Source: an uncultured Prevotellaceae bacterium (lineage in GTDB: Bacteria > Bacteroidota > Bacteroidia > Bacteroidales > Muribaculaceae). Taken from it: a stretch of 57,905 bases of DNA. This document shows positions 1 to 6,981 of the stretch, in pieces. The stretch spans positions 1 through 57,905 of the forward strand of contig ONRP01000013.1 in the NCBI GenBank assembly GCA_900320245.1. The letters are read 5' to 3'. Positions within the stretch are counted from its first letter, which is position 1, and every line of letters begins with the position of its first letter. The notes beneath the pieces were generated by a model, which was not told the DNA's origin, did not search any database, and was given only the letters and a program-made list of their open reading frames with translations. The position numbers and the translations under genes are program-made.

Positions 1-1
1 G

Positions 2-1444
2 GAGGAGCGTGAGGAGAAGGAACCGATGATCAAGCGCTACTACGAGGAAGTGCAGCGCGACGCCGTTCGCCGTTGCATCCTCGACGAGCACATCCGTCTT
101 GACGGCCGCAAGACCGACGAGATCCGTCCCATCCTGTGCGAGCCCGACTACCTGCCTTATCCCCACGGCTCGGCCCTGTTCAAGCGTGGCGAGACCCAGG
201 CATTGGCAACCGTCACCCTGGGCACCAAGGACGATGAGAAACTCATCGACGACGTGCTGCGTCACGAGAACGAGCGTTTCCTGCTGCACTACAACTTCCC
301 CGCCTTCTCGACGGGTGAGGCCCGTGCACCGCGTGGCGTGAGCCGCCGCGAGGTGGGCCACGGCAACCTGGCACACCGCGCCCTCAAGCGCATGATCCCC
401 GAGGACAACCCCTACTGCATCCGCATCGTCAGCGACATCCTGAGCAGTAACGGTTCGTCATCGATGGCTACCGTGTGCGCCGGCTGCATGGCTCTGCTCG
501 ACGCCGGTATCAAGTTGAAGAAGCCCGTTGCCGGTATCGCCATGGGTCTGATTACCGACGAGGGCAACGTGAAGCACGCCGTGCTGAGCGACATCCTGGG
601 TGATGAGGACCACCTGGGCGACATGGACTTCAAGGTGACGGGTACCGTCGACGGTATCACCGCCACTCAGATGGATATCAAGTGCGACGGTCTGCCTTAC
701 GAGATTCTCGAGCAGGCTCTGCGCCAGGCCAAGGAAGGCCGTCTCCACATCCTGAACCTCATCAACGAGGCCATTCCCGCACCCCGCGAGGACTACAAGC
801 CCCACGTGCCCCGCATCGTCACCATGGTTATCGACAAGGAATTCATTGGTGCTGTTATCGGCAAGGGTGGCGAGGTTATCCAAGGTCTGCAGGAAGAGAC
901 GGGTACCACCATCAGCATCGAGGAGGTTGACGGCAAGGGAATCGTCGAGATCGCTGCTGCCAACAAGGAGAGTATCGAGGCTGCCGTTGAGCGCATCAAG
1001 GCCATCACCGCAGTTCCCGAGGAGGGTCAGATCTACACCGGTAAGGTGGTCAGCATCCTCGAGTTCGGCGCCTTCGTTGAGTTCATGGCTGGCCGTGACG
1101 GTCTGCTGCACATCAGCGAGATCAGTTGGGACCGCCTCGAGAACATGGAGGCCAGCGGCCTGCACGAGGGCGACGAGGTCACTGTCAAACTCATCGAGAT
1201 TGACAAGAAGACCGGCAAGTTCCGCCTGTCGATGCGCGCCCTGCAGGACAAGCCCGAGGGTTATGACGAGCGTCGCCAGGGTGGCGGCCCCCGTGGTCCC
1301 CGTGGCAATGGCAATGGTAACGGTGGCAATCGTGGTCCCCGCCCCAACGGTGGCAATCGCCCCATGGGTGGTGGCAATAACCGCGGTCCCCGTCCCAACG
1401 GCCCCCGTCGTCCCCGCCGTGACGAACGCCGCGACGACGAGTAA
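2..1444 (+). CDS. pnp: Polyribonucleotide nucleotidyltransferase (PNPase), 5' partial
   Basis: Phosphorolytic 3'-5' exoribonuclease of RNA decay, acting in the cytoplasm. The frame is open from the left edge ([17 protein letters not shown]...), so the true start and the first RNase PH domain lie outside the window; about 480 residues of a family usually 700-750 aa are present. Visible in order, numbering from the Met at position 26: a second RNase PH core (about 20-250, [24 protein letters not shown]), a KH domain (about 265-330) whose loop reads IGKGGE rather than the common GPGG, an S1 domain (about 335-405, [15 protein letters not shown]) and an Arg/Gly/Asn-rich tail from about 415 to the end. 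The RG-rich tail is probably an RNA- or partner-binding extension. A strong hairpin follows at 1476-1503. Confidence 0.97.
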   Translation, partial: EEREEKEPMIKRYYEEVQRDAVRRCILDEHIRLDGRKTDEIRPILCEPDYLPYPHGSALFKRGETQALATVTLGTKDDEKLIDDVLRHENERFLLHYNFPAFSTGEARAPRGVSRREVGHGNLAHRALKRMIPEDNPYCIRIVSDILSSNGSSSMATVCAGCMALLDAGIKLKKPVAGIAMGLITDEGNVKHAVLSDILGDEDHLGDMDFKVTGTVDGITATQMDIKCDGLPYEILEQALRQAKEGRLHILNLINEAIPAPREDYKPHVPRIVTMVIDKEFIGAVIGKGGEVIQGLQEETGTTISIEEVDGKGIVEIAAANKESIEAAVERIKAITAVPEEGQIYTGKVVSILEFGAFVEFMAGRDGLLHISEISWDRLENMEASGLHEGDEVTVKLIEIDKKTGKFRLSMRALQDKPEGYDERRQGGGPRGPRGNGNGNGGNRGPRPNGGNRPMGGGNNRGPRPNGPRRPRRDERRDDE

Positions 1445-1475
1445 TCCCGCGACAACACATCTGTCAACAATAGCA

Positions 1476-1510
1476 AGTGCCGGGGCTACACAGCCCCGGC
1501 ACTCGTTTTC
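1476..1510 (+). terminator. Intrinsic terminator after pnp
   Basis: A perfect 12-bp GC-rich stem pairs 1476-1487 with 1492-1503 around a 4-nt ACAC loop. It is followed by CGTTTTC, so the U-tract is short but present. It lies 31 bp after the pnp stop codon. Confidence 0.8.
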
Positions 1511-1527
1511 ATCCCTTCAAATAAAAA

Positions 1528-1984
1528 ACAAGAAATACAAGAAGTACTAGGGCATCCGCACTCCTGGTATTAAAGACAACTTGGACAACTCATACAACTT
1601 CTTTATAACAACTGAATAATCTGAAGGTGTTGATAATCAGATATTTCAGGATATTCAGTTGTCTTATTGAGTTTCCGTCTGCCGTCCGCCGTTCTTTAAA
1701 AGACAAGAAAAACAAGAAGTACTAGGGCATCCGCACTCTTGGCATTAAAGACAACTTGGACAACTCTTACAACTTTTGTATAACAACTGAATAATCTGAA
1801 GGTGCTGATAATCAGACACTTCAGAATAGCCAGTTGTCTTATTGGGTTACCGTCTGCCATCAGTCGTTCTTTAAAAGACAAGGAAAACTAGAATACTGGC
1901 CATGCGGTGCATAGCGAAGGTTAAAAAACAACAGTTACAACATGATTGAGAACAGTTGTAACCGTTGTTTAAGTTGTCTTTAAT
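1528..1984. repeat. 175-bp tandem palindromic repeat, two full copies plus a diverged third
   Basis: Copy 1 (1528-1702) and copy 2 (1703-1877) align base for base at a period of 175 with about 90% identity. A third, shorter and diverged copy runs from 1878 to about 1984. Each begins with ACAAGAAA-type sequence and holds self-complementary arms. In copies 1-2 ACAACTGAATA and CTGAA face TTCAG and an ATTCAGTTGT arm; in copy 3 GTTACAAC pairs with GTTGTAAC. Related single copies occur near 24602 and 35881. The gap 1445-2027 shows no credible gene. This looks like a REP- or MITE-like intergenic element. Confidence 0.75.
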
Positions 1985-2000
1985 CTCAAGAGCGCGGGTG

Positions 2001-2030
2001 CCCTCTAAACTGCGAGCGCAGCGAGCATTA
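2001..2030 (-). repeat. Dispersed copy of the TTTAGAG/GCTCGC repeat
   Basis: On the minus strand this reads CTAATGCTCGCTGCGCTCGC followed by AGTTTAGAGG. The same motif is in the 61-bp tandem array at 4264-4404 and near 32407 and 54380. It overlaps the stop codon of the minus-strand lipoprotein gene, so that gene ends inside the repeat. Confidence 0.6.
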
Positions 2031-2555
2031 GTCGTCCATGCCCAGGAACTTGCCTGACTGGTCAAAGTTCAGTTCCATTCCGTTGGAGAGTTCAATCTCA
2101 TACAGGTTGTACTTCTTGTGGACTTTGACGATGGGCGTGTTCTGATAGTTGTTTTTCACGTGCGTGGCGATAGCCTGCGGGATGAAGGCTGCGGGAACGC
2201 TCGGATTACGGCATTCTATCGATTCCCACTGGTTGTTGGTGTCAAAGTCGACCTCGGTGCCGTCGTTCAGATGGACGTCATATTCCACACCGCCATGATC
2301 GTTGTCGGGCTCCACGCCGACAATCGTGGCATTGGGGAAATACTGCTTGATAAAGGTGTTGATGGCCTCGGGCACGGCCTGGGTCGTGGCAGCGGGGGCT
2401 GCAGGTTGGGCCTGGGCATCGGCGGGAGGGGTTTGTGCCGGCTGCTGCTGAGCCGTGGGCGCGGGAACTTGCTGTTGCATTTGCTGGTTGTCGTTGTTGC
2501 CCGTGCATGCAAACAGGCCAATGGCCAATAAAATAATGTAACTAAACTTTTTCAT
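2028..2555 (-). CDS. PepSY-like lipoprotein (PF11396-type)
   Basis: Predicted exported lipoprotein of 175 aa, function unknown. The N-terminus (MKKFSYIILLAIGLFAC) is a signal peptide with a lipobox ending at Cys17. Residues about 20-60 are a Gln/Pro/Ala-rich linker. Two PepSY-like repeats follow: INTFIKQYFPNATIVG...YDVHLNDGTEVDFD and IATHVKNNYQNTPIVK...YEIELSNGMELNFD, ending in GMDD. The Bacteroidetes PepSY-like family (formerly DUF2874) has this double repeat. Two paralogues lie at 3827 and 4486, and a DUF3667 gene is divided from this one by 180 bp. A TAATTTTG box upstream on the minus strand is a possible promoter. Confidence 0.85.
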   Translation of the reverse strand: MKKFSYIILLAIGLFACTGNNDNQQMQQQVPAPTAQQQPAQTPPADAQAQPAAPAATTQAVPEAINTFIKQYFPNATIVGVEPDNDHGGVEYDVHLNDGTEVDFDTNNQWESIECRNPSVPAAFIPQAIATHVKNNYQNTPIVKVHKKYNLYEIELSNGMELNFDQSGKFLGMDD

Positions 2556-2581
2556 TTGTTCTGATATTATTGTTAGTGCGA

Positions 2582-2611
2582 CAAAATTACAACAATTCTC
2601 GGAACCACAAA
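2582..2611 (-). promoter_or_regulatory. Bacteroidetes-type promoter for the PepSY-like lipoprotein
   Basis: On the minus strand TTTG (2611-2608) and TAATTTTG (2589-2582) are 18 bp apart, one short of the usual 19-21. The gene starts 26 bp downstream at 2555. Confidence 0.5.
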
Positions 2612-2735
2612 GGGTTTATCAGAAGTTTGCTTCATGATAATTCTTAGAATCAATAGGTGACAGCATCCACCTGCGATGTGCGGACCGACATACTTGATTT
2701 GAGAAATCACGACGGTGATACTATTGAACAGTTCC

Positions 2736-3587
2736 TTATAAGATATATTCGGTATAATACCCGACGATGTCCAGCGCTTCGATAATCGAGTCTATCATCG
2801 TGGGGAAGAACAACCAGATCAATAGCATAAAGGAAAGAATGATGCAGATTGAAACCAAACCTTGGCGCCACAGGGTGCCCCATATCCCATAACCGAACAA
2901 TTGCTTATAACTGATGAAATAATAGGCCATAATAATCAAGTCGTAAACAGCAGTGCTGAATAAGGATTGGGTGAAGTCAAGCGGTATTGTCAGCAATGAC
3001 ACCACGATGGTGAGCGTTTGCAGGAGCACTTGGATGAAGAAGCCCTCGGGGATCGTGTGGTGAGAGTTGCGTGGCGAGTTCCTGAAGATGACCCATGTGG
3101 GGACAATGGCAAGAGCCGACATGACCAGCATGGCCAGACCGTAGTGTTCCCTTATCCACAACTTATACCCCGTGATTCCCTGTTCCTCCAACGGCAGGCT
3201 CAACACTTCGGGGAAAAACCAATAGTAGATATTAGCATAGATAAAAGTGATGATAAACAGCATCTTGACAGGCGGAAAACACAACTGCCGCTTGCCACTG
3301 ATGTAGTCACCAATGAAATAGCCCGGGCGACATAAGAGTTGCCAGATTGAGAAAGGCATCGTTCGCGAGCCCAACCCCCAGACGTCCATCACACCCTTGG
3401 CGACATTGCTCCACGTCATGCGCCAGCGCCCCGCCTTCTGGGAACAGCGTGGGCAATAGTTCCCCTGATAGCGGTGCCCGCAGCATTGGCATTGATGCTG
3501 CTCTTCGCTCAAGGGACGGAACGCGGGAGTGCGCCGTGCCCAGCGCCTGTAGCGCTCAAAGGGTCTTTTCAGTTGTTGGAGATTCAT
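2736..3587 (-). CDS. DUF3667 zinc-ribbon membrane protein
   Basis: Predicted cytoplasmic zinc ribbon joined to a multi-pass membrane region, 283 aa, function unknown. The start at 3587 (MNLQQLKRPFERYRRW) matches the N-termini of the paralogues at 5006 and 5946. An upstream in-frame start at 3647 would lie before the likely promoter. The ribbon reads CQCCGH...NYCPRCSQ, and the family signature RPGYFIGDYISGKRQ...FPPVKML follows at about residues 95-120. Several hydrophobic helices come after it. It is the most diverged of three DUF3667 copies here. It faces away from the plus-strand PepSY-like/DUF3667 genes. Confidence 0.85.
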   Translation of the reverse strand: MNLQQLKRPFERYRRWARRTPAFRPLSEEQHQCQCCGHRYQGNYCPRCSQKAGRWRMTWSNVAKGVMDVWGLGSRTMPFSIWQLLCRPGYFIGDYISGKRQLCFPPVKMLFIITFIYANIYYWFFPEVLSLPLEEQGITGYKLWIREHYGLAMLVMSALAIVPTWVIFRNSPRNSHHTIPEGFFIQVLLQTLTIVVSLLTIPLDFTQSLFSTAVYDLIIMAYYFISYKQLFGYGIWGTLWRQGLVSICIILSFMLLIWLFFPTMIDSIIEALDIVGYYTEYIL

Positions 3588-3617
3588 AGGATGAATATCT
3601 TGTACTTGAAGTAAGTG

Positions 3618-3647
3618 CAAAATTACGCAAAAACCTTTATCAAACAA
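3618..3647 (-). promoter_or_regulatory. Bacteroidetes-type promoter for DUF3667 gene
   Basis: On the minus strand TTG (3647-3645), 19 bp, then TAATTTTG (3625-3618). It lies 31 bp before the start at 3587 and rules out the longer reading frame. Confidence 0.6.
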
Positions 3648-3768
3648 CCCCTAACCCCTCAAAAACTTACAATTAAGTAGCGATTATCCTGACACGGGAG
3701 TTCTGCAGCCCCTGACGAGCGTTCACGGCGCCCCGATATGGGAATACAGCACTATTTTCGTGAGATTC

Positions 3769-3800
3769 TTGTTTTGTTATCAATAAAAAGTGTATTTTTG
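3769..3800 (+). promoter_or_regulatory. Bacteroidetes-type promoter for PepSY-like gene at 3827
   Basis: TTG (3769-3771), 21 bp, TATTTTTG (3793-3800). The start codon is 26 bp downstream. Confidence 0.5.
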
Positions 3801-3826
3801 CAGAAATTTTTAAACTTTGAAGAAAG

Positions 3827-4261
3827 ATGAAGAGTTATATTCTGACAGGCATTTTCGCCTTAGTATTGTTGATGACGTCCTGCTCTGACAGGCCGGTTGC
3901 GCCTGCCGAGTTGCCTGCTCCCATCACCGCGTTCATCCAGCAGAACTTCCCCAATCAGGCCATCACGTTTGCCCAGAAGGACCTTGAAATCACGGGTTGG
4001 CAATATGACGTGGTGCTTGCCGATGGCACGCAGATTGAGTTTGACACCGACCAGATGTGGGACAAAATCCAGTGCCCGATGACGAACCCCGTTCCCGCGG
4101 TATTGATTCCCGCACCCATCATGTCCTACCTCCAGGGCAATTTCCCCGGGGTTATGATTCAGAAGATTGACAAGGATAGTTTCGGATATGAGGTTGAACT
4201 GGCCAACGGACTTGAACTCAAGTTCAACCAGGCTGGTGCCTTGATGGAAATGGACGATTAG
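3827..4261 (+). CDS. PepSY-like lipoprotein (PF11396-type)
   Basis: Predicted exported lipoprotein of 144 aa, function unknown. The signal peptide ends in a lipobox (LLMTSC, Cys about 19). Two PepSY-like repeats follow with little linker: ITAFIQQNFPNQAITF...VVLADGTQIEFDTDQ and IMSYLQGNFPGVMIQK...VELANGLELKFNQ. It is a paralogue of the proteins at 2028 and 4486 but lacks the Gln/Pro-rich linker of the former. The gene is transcribed away from the DUF3667 gene at 2736. Confidence 0.85.
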   Translation: MKSYILTGIFALVLLMTSCSDRPVAPAELPAPITAFIQQNFPNQAITFAQKDLEITGWQYDVVLADGTQIEFDTDQMWDKIQCPMTNPVPAVLIPAPIMSYLQGNFPGVMIQKIDKDSFGYEVELANGLELKFNQAGALMEMDD

Positions 4262-4263
4262 TT

Positions 4264-4420
4264 ATGCTCGCGTTGCTCGCAGGTTAAAGGTTAAAGGTTA
4301 GAGGTTAGAGAGGCATCCGCGCTAATGCTCGCGTTGCTCGCAGTTTAGAGTTTAGAGGTTAGAGTTTAGAGAGGCATCCGCGCTAATGCTTGCCGCGCTC
4401 GCAGTTTAGAGATTCTTACC
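4264..4420. repeat. 61-bp tandem repeat, three units
   Basis: The core ATGCTCGCGTTGCTCGCAG starts at 4264, 4325 and (slightly changed) 4386, an exact 61-bp period. Between cores are TTTAGAG/GGTTAGAG runs and GAGGCATCCGCGCTA. The array fills most of the gap between two PepSY-like genes. Related single copies are at 2001-2030 (inverted), 32407-32470 and 54378-54460. Confidence 0.85.
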
Positions 4421-4485
4421 CGGGGCCAAAGATTAGAGAGAATAATTAGAAACTAAAAAATAATCACCTTTTATAGAACTGAAAA

Positions 4486-4926
4486 ATGAAGAATTTAAAG
4501 TATTTACTGTTGATGGCTATGGTCATGACCATGAGCCTGACGATGAGTGCCGATGACGACGACCGCGTAATTACTTTTGACCAGTTGCCGCAGGTTGCAC
4601 AGGCGTTTCACAAGGCGCATTTTGCTGCTAAGGTTCCCTTGTTGGTGACCGCCGACTGGGACGATTACACCATCAGGTATGAGAGTGGTGAGAAAATAGA
4701 GTTTGACAGGAATGGAGAGTGGAAGGAGATCGAGTGCTACAACACCAAGGTCCCCACTGGCGCTATCCCTGAGCAGATCAGCAACTACCTCACTCAGAAC
4801 TATCCTGGCAAGACTGTCGTTAAAATTGAGCGCCACCGCAGCATCTATGAGGTGAAACTCAATAATGGCTTGGAGGTTGAGTTCAACCGCAATTTCCAGT
4901 TCATCGGCGTGGACTACGACGACTAA
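4486..4926 (+). CDS. PepSY-like secreted/periplasmic protein
   Basis: Predicted exported protein of 146 aa, function unknown. The signal peptide (MKNLKYLLLMAMVMTMSLTMSA) has no lipobox cysteine, so unlike its two paralogues it is probably released by signal peptidase I. An acidic DDDD patch follows. Two PepSY-like repeats are visible: VAQAFHKAHFAAKVPLL...YESGEKIEFDRN and ISNYLTQNYPGKTVVK...VKLNNGLEVEFNRN. The tail is acidic (GVDYDD). A terminator-like hairpin at 4951 separates it from the DUF3667 pair downstream. Confidence 0.83.
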   Translation: MKNLKYLLLMAMVMTMSLTMSADDDDRVITFDQLPQVAQAFHKAHFAAKVPLLVTADWDDYTIRYESGEKIEFDRNGEWKEIECYNTKVPTGAIPEQISNYLTQNYPGKTVVKIERHRSIYEVKLNNGLEVEFNRNFQFIGVDYDD

Positions 4927-4950
4927 TCTCGTTACAGTAACAATCACACG

Positions 4951-4994
4951 GGGAGGGAATGGCATGACCGAATAGTGGCATTACCTCCCTTTTT
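4951..4994 (+). terminator. Terminator-like hairpin between PepSY-like and DUF3667 genes
   Basis: An imperfect 14-bp stem (4951-4964 with 4976-4989, two mismatches) is followed at once by TTTTTAT. It ends only about 12 bp before the GTG start at 5006. It may act as a terminator with partial readthrough or as an attenuator. Confidence 0.65.
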
Positions 4995-5005
4995 ATCAAG
5001 CAAGA

Positions 5006-5884
5006 GTGGATATCAAAGCAGCATATCGGCGTTTCAGGCAATGGCAACTCGACCCGTTTGAGTACAAGGCCAAAAGTCCGTCATCGCACCGTTGCAGCAA
5101 CTGCGGCACCGAGTTCGTGGGCAACTTCTGTCCCATCTGCTCGCAGCGTGAGGGCATGGGTCCCATCACGTGGAGCAGTGTGTTTAGGAGCATCGGCGAG
5201 GTGTGGGGACTGCACAACCGTTCGCTGGTCTACTCGCTGGTGCAACTGTTCCTGCGTCCGGGTTACTTCATCGGTGACTACATCAGCGGCAAGCGGCAGG
5301 TGAGTTTCCCGCCCGTCAAGATGCTGGCGCTCGTCGCCCTGCTTGGGGTGTTGGTCGACTATCTTATCGGCTCTCCCATCACCGGCGTGTTCAACAACGA
5401 CTTCGATTTTGCGGGCGACAAGATGCTGTTCATCGACAACGCCTTCGAGTGGATGAACCTGCACCCCGATGTGATGTCGCTGATCTTGCTGTGCTATCTG
5501 GTCCTGCCCAACTACTTCATCTTCCGCTATGCGCCGCGCAACACGCGCCACACCCTGCCGCAGGGCTTCTTCATCCAGGTGTTCACGGCGATAGCGTTTC
5601 TGGTCATCAACATATTCTATGACCTCACCTCACTGATTTGGGTTGCGTATGTGCTGGGAAATCTATGGCAATTCTTTGCTTATAAGCAACTCTTCGGCTA
5701 CGGCTATTGGGGTACCCTGTGGCGCATGGTTGCAACACTGGTCTGTGCCCACCTGCTGGCGCTGTTGATGTTGGGCATCGACTTCAGCATCCACATGATA
5801 AAGGCTGGAGAGTCTGATTTTGTCGATGGGTTTAAACTCTTTATAAAACTGCTTAACAGGATGTTGACTAACTCCGATGTATAG
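5006..5884 (+). CDS. DUF3667 zinc-ribbon membrane protein, GTG start
   Basis: Predicted zinc-ribbon and multi-pass membrane protein of 292 aa, function unknown. GTG is chosen as start because the encoded VDIKAAYRRFRQWQ lines up with MDIRKTYNRFKRWQ of the next gene. The ribbon reads CSNCGTEFVGNFCPICSQ, and the signature RPGYFIGDYISGKRQVSFPPVKML is at about residues 84-107. The C-terminal half has hydrophobic helices and the conserved RYAPRNTRHTLPQGFFIQVF and YKQLFGYGYWGTLWR motifs. It is highly similar to the protein at 5946 over most of its length, so the pair is a recent tandem duplication. Confidence 0.85.
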   Translation: MDIKAAYRRFRQWQLDPFEYKAKSPSSHRCSNCGTEFVGNFCPICSQREGMGPITWSSVFRSIGEVWGLHNRSLVYSLVQLFLRPGYFIGDYISGKRQVSFPPVKMLALVALLGVLVDYLIGSPITGVFNNDFDFAGDKMLFIDNAFEWMNLHPDVMSLILLCYLVLPNYFIFRYAPRNTRHTLPQGFFIQVFTAIAFLVINIFYDLTSLIWVAYVLGNLWQFFAYKQLFGYGYWGTLWRMVATLVCAHLLALLMLGIDFSIHMIKAGESDFVDGFKLFIKLLNRMLTNSDV

Positions 5885-5945
5885 ATAATCATCAAAAACG
5901 GTTTTTGCTTCATCAGGGACATGATGAGTTAGACTTTGGCCGACA

Positions 5946-6971
5946 ATGGATATCAGGAAAACATACAATCGCTTCAAGCGTTGGCAACTGAAACCGCATG
6001 ATCACGAGTTCAGTTCCCACGACACGCAGCATTGCAGCAACTGCGACCATGACTTTGTGGGCAACTACTGCCCCTACTGCTCACAGAAGTCGGGCCTGGG
6101 ACCCATCACGTGGCGCAGCGTGCTGAAGAGCATCGGCGAGGTGTGGGGCATGCACAACCGCTCGTTGCTCTACTCGGTGGTGCAACTGTTCCTGCGTCCG
6201 GGCTACTTCATCAGCGACTACATCAGCGGTAGGCGTCAGGTGAGTTTCCCGCCTGTCAAGATGCTGGCCATCATCGCCGTGCTTGGTGTGATTGTCGACT
6301 TCCTGACGGGTGCCATCCACGGTATGGTGCACATGGCGCATAACGACAGGCTGGGCTACATCAATGACGTGTTCGAGTGGCTTAATGTCCACTTCAACGG
6401 CGCCTTCCCGCCGCCCAGCGATTACCTCAACGATGTGTTCATGTGGCTCAATACCCACCCTGACCTTCTGTCGCTGATACTGTTGTCGTTCCTGATTATC
6501 CCCAACTATTTCATCTTCCGTTTTGCACCGCGCAACACGTTTCACACCCTGCCTCAGGGTTTCTTTGTCCAGGTGTTCAGTTCGGCCGTGTTCATGATAT
6601 TGAACATGTTATACGATATCACCGCACTGGGTTGGCTCGTGGTGCTGTTTGGAGCCGTCATGGTTTTCATGACCTACAGGCAGTTGTTCGGCTACAGTGT
6701 GTGGGGCACCCTGTGGCGCGTGATAGCGGCCTTTGTGTGTGCTTTTACCTTACTGTCGGCCCTGCTGAACACCAATTATGCCATTCACCTGTTGCGTGAG
6801 CAGCAGGGCGACATGGCACGGGTCTTTTTCCTCAACATTCCCATCGTCCTCGTTGTACTTATCATCATCTTGGGCATCTGCTACACCATCAGCCGGATGG
6901 ACTGGCGCAAGCGGACAAAACGCACCGCAGCGGCCGCCGAGGCCGCCGACGAATCTGAGGCCGGCAATTGA
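5946..6971 (+). CDS. DUF3667 zinc-ribbon membrane protein with internal duplication
   Basis: Third DUF3667 copy, 341 aa, function unknown. It has the ribbon CSNCDHDFVGNYCPYCSQ, the signature RPGYFISDYISGRRQVSFPPVKML, FAPRNTFHTLPQGFF and YRQLFGYSVWGTLWR. It is longer than its neighbour for two reasons. A 22-residue in-frame duplication gives YINDVFEWLNVH (138-149) and YLNDVFMWLNTH (160-171), and there is a charged, Ala-rich C-terminal tail (KRTKRTAAAAEAADESE). It lies 61 bp after the preceding DUF3667 gene and probably shares its transcript. Confidence 0.85.
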   Translation: MDIRKTYNRFKRWQLKPHDHEFSSHDTQHCSNCDHDFVGNYCPYCSQKSGLGPITWRSVLKSIGEVWGMHNRSLLYSVVQLFLRPGYFISDYISGRRQVSFPPVKMLAIIAVLGVIVDFLTGAIHGMVHMAHNDRLGYINDVFEWLNVHFNGAFPPPSDYLNDVFMWLNTHPDLLSLILLSFLIIPNYFIFRFAPRNTFHTLPQGFFVQVFSSAVFMILNMLYDITALGWLVVLFGAVMVFMTYRQLFGYSVWGTLWRVIAAFVCAFTLLSALLNTNYAIHLLREQQGDMARVFFLNIPIVLVVLIIILGICYTISRMDWRKRTKRTAAAAEAADESEAGN

Positions 6972-6981
6972 TATCAATCCC

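Noticed and set aside
1696-2065. Short minus-strand frames in the tandem repeat after pnp
   Set aside because: They encode repeat sequence (ending ...VFLVF twice) and have no start context. The region is better explained as palindromic repeats.
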